A DNA stretch of 20,369 bases from a virus. A program made the position numbers and the translations under genes. Of this stretch, positions 6,139 to 12,881 are shown in pieces; position 1 is the stretch's first letter, and each line of letters begins with the position of its first letter. The stretch is taken from positions 1 to 20,369 of IMG/VR virus record IMGVR_UViG_3300027985_001514, one strand, 5' to 3'. The notes under the pieces were generated by a model. That model saw only the letters and a list, made by a program, of their open reading frames with translations. It was not told the origin of the DNA and ran no database searches.

Positions 6139-6543
6139 ATGACACAAGCAGAATATAAAAAGCAGCTTATCAAACTAATACAGATAAACAAAGGCAATGT
6201 ATTTAATGATGATGAAGAGAGACGGGAGTTTATGAACTCTAGGTTTGGAGTTGATAGTACAAAGAAGTTATCAATAGATCGGTTAAAACTTTTGTTAGAT
6301 TTTTGTAAAAGAAATGTTAGTGATATTCCTATGCTAAAACGTGATAAAGATAGAGTAACTTTAATAACTGATGCACAAAAAAGGAAAATAAGAGTTTTAT
6401 GGAAGGAAAAAGCTAGAGATGAAAGTGAAGAGGCTTTGATGAAACTAGCTTGTAAAATAGCTGGATATGAAGCTTCTAGGATAGATGATTTTAAAATAGA
6501 TGAAGCTCAAAGTATTATTTTGGCTTTAGAATATATGAGATAG
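6139..6543 (+). CDS. gemA: GemA-like regulatory protein (DUF1018, Mu gp16)
   Basis: This 134-residue protein matches the DUF1018/GemA family of Mu-like phages. Recognisable blocks are the N-terminal helical region with YKKQLIKLIQINKG, then FGVDSTKKLSIDRLKLLLDF, and the C-terminal ITDAQKRKIRVLWKEKA and AQSIILALEYM. In Mu, Gem proteins modulate host gene expression, supercoiling and DNA replication functions during lytic growth. A strong AAAGGGGGG site lies 8-15 nt upstream. It precedes the small hypothetical gene and the Mor activator, matching the end of the Mu early region. Confidence 0.88.
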   Translation: MTQAEYKKQLIKLIQINKGNVFNDDEERREFMNSRFGVDSTKKLSIDRLKLLLDFCKRNVSDIPMLKRDKDRVTLITDAQKRKIRVLWKEKARDESEEALMKLACKIAGYEASRIDDFKIDEAQSIILALEYMR

Positions 6544-6563
6544 AATTAACAAAAGGATATATT

Positions 6564-6824
6564 ATGGATGTAAAGGTTAATTATCTTATAAATGGGGAAG
6601 TTCAAGGACAAACTGTTGATTTAGATTATTTATTAGCAGGATATCTAAAAGTACCAACTACTAAAAAAGTAAAGCTTTCTATACCTACTAAAAAAGAGTG
6701 TTTAAATCCTCCTAAAACTAATTATGAGCATAAAAGTCTTAGAGAAATATATAAGCTTTCCATAGATCATTATATAGCAGGTTCTACTATTGATGAGATC
6801 TGTGAATGTTTGGAAAAACTTTAA
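6564..6824 (+). CDS. hypothetical 86-aa protein
   Basis: The gene lies 20 nt after gemA with an AAAAGGA site. The product has a beta-type N-terminus (VKVNYLINGEVQGQTVDLDYLL), a basic Pro/Lys-rich linker, and a helical C-terminal part (LREIYKLSIDHYIAGSTIDEICECL) that resembles small helical DNA-binding segments. No family is recognised. It is the last gene before the intergenic region holding the Mor promoter, so it probably closes the early operon. Confidence 0.62.
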   Translation: MDVKVNYLINGEVQGQTVDLDYLLAGYLKVPTTKKVKLSIPTKKECLNPPKTNYEHKSLREIYKLSIDHYIAGSTIDEICECLEKL

Positions 6825-6884
6825 TAACAATATGCAATAAAATATAAAATAAACATTTAATAGCAATACTATTTATACTATATC

Positions 6885-6913
6885 TTGCAATATGTAAACT
6901 AATCTGTTATAAT
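6885..6913 (+). promoter_or_regulatory. sigma70-type promoter for the Mor/C-like gene
   Basis: TTGCAA (6885-6890) and TATAAT (6908-6913) are spaced by exactly 17 nt, in an AT-rich 118-bp gap. The predicted start is near 6920, and AGGGGGA follows before the ATG at 6943. It lacks the 12-bp motif seen at the two late promoters, so it is probably a host-polymerase promoter. Confidence 0.75.
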
Positions 6914-6942
6914 TTCAAGAAAATTTATATAAAGGGGGATTG

Positions 6943-7185
6943 ATGTTTACTATTGAAGATATAGCTAAAGAGGTAAATAGTGGTACTCCATTGGAGCAGT
7001 TATATAAAAAGTTTGGAGGTTTTTCTATATACATCCCTAAAGTTATGCCTAATTATGAAAAGAAGGTGATAGCTGAGTTTAATGGATACAATCACGCAGC
7101 TCTAGCTACAAAATACAATGTAAGCATGAATACTATCTATAGAATCATAAGAGACTCAAAACCTAAACAAGCAAAGCTTTTTTAA
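6943..7185 (+). CDS. Mor/C-family transcription activator
   Basis: This 80-residue protein carries the Mor/C signature: FGG then IYIPK (about 25-33), FNGYN (46-50), and a C-terminal helix-turn-helix (HAALATKYNVSMNTIYRIIRDS, about 51-72). In Mu, Mor and C dimers activate the middle and late promoters. The protein is shorter than Mu Mor (about 129 aa) and keeps mainly the strand plus HTH core. The ATG at 6943 with GGGGG just upstream is preferred to an in-frame TTG at 6940. The stop overlaps the stop of the convergent G-like gene. Its probable targets are the two divergent promoters at 12775-12881. Confidence 0.86.
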   Translation: MFTIEDIAKEVNSGTPLEQLYKKFGGFSIYIPKVMPNYEKKVIAEFNGYNHAALATKYNVSMNTIYRIIRDSKPKQAKLF

Positions 7186-7664
7186 TCATCTATTATAAAA
7201 TTCCCTATATCTTCTAAAATCTCATTTGTTGTTTTAGTATCTAAATCCAACTCATCTGTAAATGGCATATATCTTCTTTGTTTTATATTTCTTTTATCAT
7301 CTCCAAAGAAGTGAGTTGCTGCATACTCTTTAGCTGCTACAATCTCTGTACTATCTTTTGTAGCTGTATAATCAATAGAACTTTGTAAATCCCCTGTATC
7401 TCTAAGTATTCTTTTATCTGCTACTCTTTGCTTACCTTTTTTTGTTTTAGCTCTTTTTTTGCCTCCAGCTTGAGTTAGAGTTGTATCAGAACTAACAGGA
7501 GACCAAGGTATTCCACTTATAGGGTCTCTTTCTTTTTCAAATGCCTCCATACTTTTAGATGTAACCTTTTCTCCAATAGTATGCATTATAGGTTTCATGT
7601 TATTTGTTCTATCAATTATACTTTCTAAAAAGTTTCCTACCTCTTGAATATTTGTAGTATTCAT
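7182..7664 (-). CDS. virion morphogenesis / tail completion protein (Mu gpG-like)
   Basis: This 160-residue protein matches the phage virion morphogenesis family (PF05069; Mu gpG, P2 gpS). Visible features are DPISGIPWSPVSS with a following Thr (the P-x-x-W pattern), a basic linker, ILRDTGDLQSSIDY, YAATHFFGDD, and RRYMPFTDE near the end. The family acts in head or tail completion. It is the last gene of the leftward late block. AAGGA lies 8 nt before the ATG, and the plus-strand promoter of the tRNA-like RNA is embedded in this same start region. The 3' end meets the Mor gene tail to tail with a 4-base overlap and no room for a separate terminator. Confidence 0.85.
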   Translation of the reverse strand: MNTTNIQEVGNFLESIIDRTNNMKPIMHTIGEKVTSKSMEAFEKERDPISGIPWSPVSSDTTLTQAGGKKRAKTKKGKQRVADKRILRDTGDLQSSIDYTATKDSTEIVAAKEYAATHFFGDDKRNIKQRRYMPFTDELDLDTKTTNEILEDIGNFIIDD

Positions 7665-7672
7665 GTTATAAT
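7644..7672 (+). promoter_or_regulatory. extended -10 promoter driving the tRNA-like RNA
   Basis: TTGAAT (7644-7649), a 17-nt spacer, and TATAAT (7667-7672) preceded by TG one base upstream (TGTTATAAT). A start 7-10 nt after the -10 falls at 7679-7682, exactly the 5' end of the folded RNA at 7683. It overlaps the start codon of the minus-strand G-like gene. It lacks the late motif, so it should not need the Mor-like activator. Confidence 0.7.
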
Positions 7673-7682
7673 TCCTTAAAAG

Positions 7683-7758
7683 GGCAGATGTAAGTCTCAG
7701 TAGTAGAGCGGATGACTCTTGTCATCGTGTCGTATGGTTGCAAAGCCTACCATCTGCC
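7683..7758 (+). ncRNA. 76-nt tRNA-like RNA (non-canonical)
   Basis: The sequence folds as a cloverleaf. The acceptor stem is 8 perfect pairs (7683-7690 with 7751-7758). The D arm is GCTC-like with one bulged T (7694, 7696-7698 with 7706-7709) and contains CAGTAGTAGAGC, close to the tRNA D-arm consensus. The anticodon arm is GATGAC/GTCATC (7711-7716 with 7721-7726) and leaves only TCTT, or a 6-nt loop CTCTTG if five pairs form. The T arm is GTA-GG/CCTAC with one bulged T (7735) and an 8-nt loop. No CCA is encoded. If read as a tRNA the anticodon would be CTT (Lys), but the short anticodon loop and bulges make normal decoding unlikely. It lies in the gap between the G-like and F-like genes, opposite in strand and directly beside the nuclease-like C-terminus. 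It could be a decoy, an immunity RNA, an antisense RNA, or a decayed tRNA gene. Confidence 0.65.
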
Positions 7759-8997
7759 TTATTTAATCTTTTCATAGTTTCCACTATCTAAATCTTTTTT
7801 TATATCTATTTCATTTACTTTTGTAGCTGTTGTTATAAGATTGTATGTATCTTTTTTATAAGTATAATTTACTCTTACAACTATTTTATTTACTTTATCA
7901 TCTTGGTTATAGATATATAAAACTGCTGGATCATTATTGTCATAAAGTATTTGATCAGGCTTTTGTAAAAAGTTTGGAATCTCTTTTATCTCTTCTAGGC
8001 TTAGAGGTGATTTTTTAGTATCCCTTAACATATGTGTTAAATCTTTTTTTCTCATGTGTATATGAGCCTTTTGTGGTTCTATACCTTTATCTTTTAAAAA
8101 CTCAAATACTGCATAGTCTATAGCTCCAGCTGTTATAATATTTTTATAGTAGGTTTTATCCTCTTTGATTTTGTCAATGTAGTTTTTAAAATCATCTTTT
8201 TTATCTATAGAAAATATATATTCAATAGCATTTTTAACTATTTTTTTACTAGAGCTACAGCTAGTGTCTTTTGCATTTGTTTCTTTGCAGTTCTTGGCAA
8301 GATTGATTGCTTTGTTATAGTAAGTATTTTCTAAAGCCTCTTTATCTAAAAATCTTAGATCATATAAAAAGTCACTATCTGCAAAGTTATAAGTTTTTGT
8401 ATCTACTTTTAAACCTAATCTCTCAAGGTCTTTTTTTGATAAAGATTTTACATAACATCTACAGCCCCAGCCATTTGGTGGAAAGTGCTTTTCCCAAAAG
8501 ATATCGTTTCTATGTTTTACTATACCATTTAAACTTGCATGGTCTGGCCTAGTTCTACTATCTAGGATGGCTGAGTATTGTATATATTCATTTGTACTGT
8601 TATAGATATTGTTAGCTCGTCCTACTGCATGAGCTGTTCTCATGTTTGTCTCAAATATAGTTCTTAATCTTCTTGAACCTATATATGTGGTTTTAACTTC
8701 ACCTGTATCAGGATTTAAAACCTCTTTCTCTCCATACCAACCTTTTTTTTGCAAGGTCGGTTTTATCTCTTTTTTCCATTTTTTAAAGCTTGTTCCCTCT
8801 TTCATAGCTTTAAGAAGTGAGTCTTGGATATCTGCTAAAACATCAAGCTGCATTATCTTAGCTACTGTAAAAGCTTTTTGGTGAGCCTCTTTTTGTAGGT
8901 CTTTATAATCAAAAGATAGGCTAAGACCTTTTTCTTGTAAAAAAGCTATGTTTTTATCTGGAGCTTTTTTAAAGTCAAGCTTTATTGGGGCACTCAT
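7759..8997 (-). CDS. Mu gpF-like minor head protein with C-terminal BECR-type nuclease-like domain
   Basis: Residues about 1-190 are the F/SPP1 gp7-like head morphogenesis domain (PF04233): NMRTAHAVGR (118-127), DSRTRPDHASLNG (146-158) and FPPNGWGCRC (172-181). A low-complexity linker around 235-260 follows. The last 130 residues do not belong to gpF. They contain HIHMRKKDLTHML (from 312), IPNFLQKPDQILYD, a YIYNQDDKVNKIVVRVN hairpin and LITTATKV, which resembles the phage barnase-EndoU-colicin E5/D-RelE-like (PBECR) nuclease group. This matches MuF-type polymorphic toxins, where a head protein carries a toxin into the recipient. Candidate catalytic residues are H312, H314, H322 and the Thr-Thr of LITTATKV; activity is not proven. 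The ATG overlaps the stop of the 52-aa ORF, and the stop abuts the tRNA-like RNA. Confidence 0.85.
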   Translation of the reverse strand: MSAPIKLDFKKAPDKNIAFLQEKGLSLSFDYKDLQKEAHQKAFTVAKIMQLDVLADIQDSLLKAMKEGTSFKKWKKEIKPTLQKKGWYGEKEVLNPDTGEVKTTYIGSRRLRTIFETNMRTAHAVGRANNIYNSTNEYIQYSAILDSRTRPDHASLNGIVKHRNDIFWEKHFPPNGWGCRCYVKSLSKKDLERLGLKVDTKTYNFADSDFLYDLRFLDKEALENTYYNKAINLAKNCKETNAKDTSCSSSKKIVKNAIEYIFSIDKKDDFKNYIDKIKEDKTYYKNIITAGAIDYAVFEFLKDKGIEPQKAHIHMRKKDLTHMLRDTKKSPLSLEEIKEIPNFLQKPDQILYDNNDPAVLYIYNQDDKVNKIVVRVNYTYKKDTYNLITTATKVNEIDIKKDLDSGNYEKIK

Positions 8998-9152
8998 TTT
9001 TTACCTTTAACTAATTTTGCAGTTCTTTTATCTATGTGATTTTTTTTATTTCTATCTAAAAACCCTTTGCCTAAAGGTTCTTGTTTTGATAAAAGAAGCA
9101 ATGTATTTCTTTTTAAAGTATTATTTCCTAATCTTACAATTGGGTCATTCAT
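8994..9152 (-). CDS. 52-aa basic protein between portal and F-like genes
   Basis: This ORF starts within the last codons of the portal gene (8-base overlap) and ends in an ATGA overlap with the F-like start, so translation of all three is coupled. The peptide is strongly basic (many Lys, Arg) with a short hydrophobic segment NTLLLLSKQ. No family is recognised, and Mu has no equivalent at this spot. It could be an assembly factor or simply a coupling ORF. It is basic, so it does not look like a typical acidic protein antitoxin. Confidence 0.62.
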   Translation of the reverse strand: MNDPIVRLGNNTLKRNTLLLLSKQEPLGKGFLDRNKKNHIDKRTAKLVKGKK

Positions 9153-10518
9153 CTATATTGCCTTGTATTGTTGCATTTGCTATATATTTACTAATGGTTG
9201 AGTTTAGCTCTTCTAGAGGGATATTATCATATTGCTCAGCTAAGATAGTAATAGCTTCTTGGTAACTGTCAGCTTCAGCTATAATCTGCTCAATCTCTTT
9301 TAAAGTTTCCTCTTCAATATCTTTTGTATCTAAGTTGTTTAACTGTACATCAATATGATCTAATGGTTTTTTAGCGTTGTATTCTTTATGTTTTGCTAAT
9401 GAAATGTTAGTGGTTCTTTTATTTTCTTCTTTAGAACTTGAGGTGTTTGAAGAGATATCTTGAAGATAAAACTTTGGATATTTTTTAAGGTCTGAAAAGT
9501 TAAGGTCACATATTTTTTTGATTAGATCATTTACTGTTTCAGATATAAGATTCATATCTGCTTTATGATAGGCTTCTTTTATCTCATTGTGAGTTTTATC
9601 TCTTGCATAACTTCCTGAGCTACTATCAGAGCTTGACATAGTTCCACCTAATATAACATGAGAGATAGCATTATCAGCGTATTTGATAAACTTCATAAAC
9701 ATATCGCCATTTGCTTTACCCTCAACTAATGAAACCTTATCTTCTTTTCCAAATACTCCAGCACTTCCTGATCTAAGTTCTAAGACCTGTTCAAACATTT
9801 GTAAGATAGTATCTTTGTCTGTTGCTGTTGAGTTTACAACTATAGGCGGTACTCCAAGTATCTCACAGTAGTTCATACTTTGACCTACAATAAAATGTTT
9901 GATAGCAAATATCCAAATAAGTTTTGATAGTGTTGAATAATCTAAGATATCTCCTGCATCTAGTTTATGAGTATGAAAAAGAAGCTTATATGGGTTTTTT
10001 GTTAGAAAGTGTTTTGTAAGCTTATCATCTTGGATAAATATTCCTTCTTTGTCATCTTTTTGGATAAGCACTTGATTTATAAAGTTAAATTTTGTAGGTA
10101 AAAAGTAAGTGCTGCCATTTATACTCTTTGATTCCCAGATTAAATCTATAATAGAATATCCAAAATCAATCCCTGAGTTAATATCACTTAGAAGTGAAGT
10201 TACTTTGATATCTTGAAAATAGCTGTTTATCAAGTCAAGGGCTTTTTTATCTCCACCTTTAATCTCATAGTTTGAAGCTAATATTCTTATCTTTCTTTCT
10301 TGTAAATCTCCACTTATTTGCCAATCTCTTTTTAGCATAGTTCTGTAAAGCTTCATAGTTTGCGTGAAGTTTTGAGTGTTTAGGATATGTTTTATAAGTG
10401 ATATATTTACATCATTGTAAATTGTAGCTTTAGAACTAAATCCAGCTCCTTTAATAACTATTTTCTCTTTTAGTGTTGTTCTCATGCTTTTTATAGCATT
10501 TGTGATTTTTCCTAACAT
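9145..10518 (-). CDS. portal protein (DUF935, Mu gp29-like)
   Basis: This 457-residue protein fits the DUF935 portal family of Mu-like phages. Typical blocks are MKLYRTMLKRDWQISGDLQERK, SGIDFGYSIIDLIWE, and a segment around GVPPIVVNSTATDKD with a following helix. The portal forms the dodecameric ring at the capsid vertex for DNA packaging and ejection. The C-terminal 110 residues are acidic and helical. It starts 3 nt after the terminase gene ends and precedes the F-like gene, the same terminase-portal-F order as Mu but on the minus strand. Confidence 0.9.
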   Translation of the reverse strand: MLGKITNAIKSMRTTLKEKIVIKGAGFSSKATIYNDVNISLIKHILNTQNFTQTMKLYRTMLKRDWQISGDLQERKIRILASNYEIKGGDKKALDLINSYFQDIKVTSLLSDINSGIDFGYSIIDLIWESKSINGSTYFLPTKFNFINQVLIQKDDKEGIFIQDDKLTKHFLTKNPYKLLFHTHKLDAGDILDYSTLSKLIWIFAIKHFIVGQSMNYCEILGVPPIVVNSTATDKDTILQMFEQVLELRSGSAGVFGKEDKVSLVEGKANGDMFMKFIKYADNAISHVILGGTMSSSDSSSGSYARDKTHNEIKEAYHKADMNLISETVNDLIKKICDLNFSDLKKYPKFYLQDISSNTSSSKEENKRTTNISLAKHKEYNAKKPLDHIDVQLNNLDTKDIEEETLKEIEQIIAEADSYQEAITILAEQYDNIPLEELNSTISKYIANATIQGNIDE

Positions 10519-10521
10519 TTT

Positions 10522-12123
10522 TTAATACCTCTTTTTTAAATAATTGAATTTGTTTTTCATAGCCTTTTGTACAGCTTGTACCTCTTTGAAGTTTGCAGTT
10601 TTGAATCTTGCTACTCTGTAAGACATCTCTGTTGCATCTGGTGCATCGTCATGCCCTTTTGGATATCTTGTAAATTGTTCGTTAAAGGCTCTCATATTTG
10701 GATTTAATAAAATAGTTCCATTGTTTATAGGTGGTGCTATTGATTCTATTCTTAAAGCTTTTCCAGCTTCAGTATTTGTAAGTGGTGTTACAGGGAAATG
10801 TATTCCTTGATCTATTGCTTCATCTTGAACTGTATCTTTGTAATACTCTTGGAACTGTACTGTTTCAAATCCGATATTTTGCAAGTAATAAGTTTCAGCA
10901 TAATCAAACATTCTTTGTGCAACTTCATCTGGATGAATCTTAGCTATAAATCCATCTACAATAAAATATTTTCTAACAGATGGAGAATATCCTAAGATAC
11001 AAATAGCTGCAAAGTCACCTTTACTTTTTCCTAAAGCTGAGTCAACACCCATGTAATAAACTAAATCAGATGGAAGGTGCTGCCAATATTGAGGTTTAAA
11101 GATTTGACCTGCAATATCAGTTGAATCCATTTGTATCTCTTCCCCAAATGCTTTTGGATCTTCAAAGTAATCTAGCATAAGTGAAAAGATAACAGGGTAA
11201 TCCATATCTTCTTGATGAACTAACCAGCTGGAATCATCTGTTAATAAACCTTCGTGTAATTCTTCTTTGTTTTCTAAATAAAAATCATAGGCATTATCTA
11301 AATCGCCATCTGCTTTGGCTATACCATAGAGTTTTTCCCATAAATCTATCTTTTTAGGAAACGAGATAATTCCTGCATATATATGGGTTCTTACATCTAC
11401 TCTTTGACTTAGTCTCATAAGAGGAGAATCAAAGTGTAGTACCGTACCAAAAAACCAGATATTATAAGGCTTATTTCTATTTGGTAGTTTGAATAAAACT
11501 TTTGTAATCCATTTATAAAGTTTTGTTCTTTGGTCAGGGTTTTCTATATTTACATCATTTTCCAAATCATCGCAATAAATATCATCTGGTCTTGTACCCA
11601 TAAAGTTTTTACCTCTGATTCTAGTTCCTGAACCAAAGGCTTGGTACTTGATATAATGATCTTCAATATTTACAATATAAACTTTATCTTTCCAAACCCA
11701 ACCTTTACTAATGGCAAAGTCTGCTTTTAATCTTTTGTTCTCTTCAAACTCTAACTTTATAGCTTCTAGGTTTTCTGTTGCTAATTCAGCACCATCTGAA
11801 ACATGAATAGGATACTTATGAGCTTTTTTAATACTTCTCCATAGACACATAGCACGTGAGCCAATAGTTGTTTTTGCTGAACCTCTATATGCAAAGTAGA
11901 GATTTATCTTATTTTTTTTAGCAATAGCATCTGCTTCTTTGTAAAAAGTTTTTCTAAATCTTGAGGTCTCTTTTTTATTTTCATCTAAATAGTGAGGTAA
12001 ATAGTTCTCAACAAAAAATCTAAAATCACTTAAAGCTCTTTTTCTTCTTTGATTTTTTCCTGAGTCATTTTGTGCTTGAAGATTGGATAATCTCTTTTTT
12101 AGTTCTTCATATTCTAAAGTCAA
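10522..12123 (-). CDS. terminase large subunit (Mu gp28-like)
   Basis: The ATPase half shows a Walker A-like FAYRGSAKTT (about 77-86) and Walker B IYCDDLEND (182-190). The nuclease half starts at YYMGVDSALGKSKGD (D361), with a conserved late acidic block PKGHDDAPDATE. It is the motor and nuclease that packages DNA into the prohead; Mu-type packaging starts from integrated copies and is headful. The only start that fits is TTG at 12123, with AAGGA 8 nt upstream, because no in-frame ATG lies near the N-terminus. It is coupled to the 37-aa ORF, whose TAA lies 1 nt upstream. Confidence 0.92.
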   Translation of the reverse strand: MTLEYEELKKRLSNLQAQNDSGKNQRRKRALSDFRFFVENYLPHYLDENKKETSRFRKTFYKEADAIAKKNKINLYFAYRGSAKTTIGSRAMCLWRSIKKAHKYPIHVSDGAELATENLEAIKLEFEENKRLKADFAISKGWVWKDKVYIVNIEDHYIKYQAFGSGTRIRGKNFMGTRPDDIYCDDLENDVNIENPDQRTKLYKWITKVLFKLPNRNKPYNIWFFGTVLHFDSPLMRLSQRVDVRTHIYAGIISFPKKIDLWEKLYGIAKADGDLDNAYDFYLENKEELHEGLLTDDSSWLVHQEDMDYPVIFSLMLDYFEDPKAFGEEIQMDSTDIAGQIFKPQYWQHLPSDLVYYMGVDSALGKSKGDFAAICILGYSPSVRKYFIVDGFIAKIHPDEVAQRMFDYAETYYLQNIGFETVQFQEYYKDTVQDEAIDQGIHFPVTPLTNTEAGKALRIESIAPPINNGTILLNPNMRAFNEQFTRYPKGHDDAPDATEMSYRVARFKTANFKEVQAVQKAMKNKFNYLKKRY

Positions 12124-12124
12124 T

Positions 12125-12238
12125 TTAAAATCCTTTTATAAAGGTGTTTAAAACCTGTTTAAAAACGTTTATTTTGTTTTTGTCGTATGATTTATCGTTT
12201 TGCATATAAAAAGGCTTTATTTTTAAAGTATAGGTCAT
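12125..12238 (-). CDS. 37-aa small ORF between the terminase subunits
   Basis: The ATG overlaps the TGA of the small terminase gene (ATGA), and the TAA lies 1 nt before the TTG start of the large terminase. The peptide is basic and contains DKSYDKNKINVFKQVLNTF. No family is recognised. The perfect fit between two coupled genes indicates that ribosomes pass through it, and it may serve to deliver them to the weak TTG start. Confidence 0.5.
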   Translation of the reverse strand: MTYTLKIKPFYMQNDKSYDKNKINVFKQVLNTFIKGF

Positions 12239-12750
12239 TTGTGTTTTTTCACTTTTTCTACAGTTTGAGCAACAATATCTTCAAAGTAGTCTGATAAAAA
12301 ATCAATCACATCATTTTTATTGTGTTGTTCACTAAAATCTATGATTGTTTCAAGGGCTAATCTTGAAGCTTTATCAGCTACACCTTTACAGTCATTTACA
12401 CTAGGTCTTTTTAATTTATAATAGTTATTTGCAAAGGCATTTAGTTTTGTAAGTCTTTCAGCTGGGTCTTCAATCTTTTCTATATTTTCTTTTTCTTTTT
12501 CAAAGGCATTAAATAAAGTAGTTAAAAATTGTTGTTGGTCTTTTTCAAAGTTTTCAGAGGAAGTTAGGTTGTTATATTTTTTTGATGCTCTAATCTCATC
12601 CCAATCAATACCAGCTTCTTTATCTTTCTTTTTATGATAGCTTACTGTCCCTCTTGAGATATTAAGTCTTGTTGCAATCTCACTATCACCTAATCCTTTG
12701 TCTATATATAACTTTTTTATAACTGCTTTATTGCTTTTTTGTTTTGTCAT
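12235..12750 (-). CDS. small terminase subunit (DUF1804, Mu gp27-like)
   Basis: This 171-residue protein has an N-terminal helix-turn-helix (about 18-42, LGDSEIATRLNISRGTVSYHK), then the GIDWDEIRASKK block characteristic of DUF1804, and a helical oligomerisation region. In Mu-like phages this is the DNA-recognition subunit that directs the large terminase to the packaging site. It is first in the leftward block, with the -10 of its promoter about 25 nt upstream of the ATG. Confidence 0.85.
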   Translation of the reverse strand: MTKQKSNKAVIKKLYIDKGLGDSEIATRLNISRGTVSYHKKKDKEAGIDWDEIRASKKYNNLTSSENFEKDQQQFLTTLFNAFEKEKENIEKIEDPAERLTKLNAFANNYYKLKRPSVNDCKGVADKASRLALETIIDFSEQHNKNDVIDFLSDYFEDIVAQTVEKVKKHK

Positions 12751-12774
12751 TTTTAAAATGCCTTTTTTGTTTAA

Positions 12775-12810
12775 ATTATAAAACTAATTGAGATTTGAAT
12801 TTATCAACAA
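12775..12810 (-). promoter_or_regulatory. leftward late promoter with upstream activator motif
   Basis: On the minus strand, TTGTTGATAAAT (12810-12799) is followed by 18 nt and TATAAT (12780-12775). No good -35 lies at normal spacing, as expected for an activator-dependent promoter. The motif falls at about -42 to -31. The predicted start near 12768 lies just upstream of the small terminase gene. The mirror copy at 12846-12881 has identical spacing. Confidence 0.68.
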
Positions 12811-12845
12811 AGTTTGCAATATTTTTTGTACCTATTTTCCTAAAA

Positions 12846-12881
12846 TTGTTAATAAATGGCGTTTTTTAGGTGTGCCATAAT
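12846..12881 (+). promoter_or_regulatory. rightward late promoter with upstream activator motif
   Basis: TTGTTAATAAAT (12846-12857), 18 nt, then CATAAT (12876-12881) preceded by TG one base upstream. The motif matches the leftward copy at 11 of 12 positions with the same spacing. The predicted start near 12888 leads into AAGGAAG and the ATG at 12909. The likely activator is the Mor/C-like protein. Confidence 0.68.

Noticed and set aside
7683-7758. Canonical tRNA-Lys(CTT) gene
   Set aside because: The anticodon loop is only 4-6 nt, both D and T stems need a bulge, the T loop has 8 nt (TTGCAAAG) and no CCA is encoded. It is called tRNA-like instead.
7683-7758. Selenocysteine tRNA, because of the 8-bp acceptor stem
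   Set aside because: tRNA-Sec needs a long variable arm and a TCA anticodon; the variable region here is about 5 nt.
7683-7758. tRNA-like fold read from the minus strand
   Set aside because: The stems also pair on that strand, but the D-arm consensus and the promoter are on the plus strand only.
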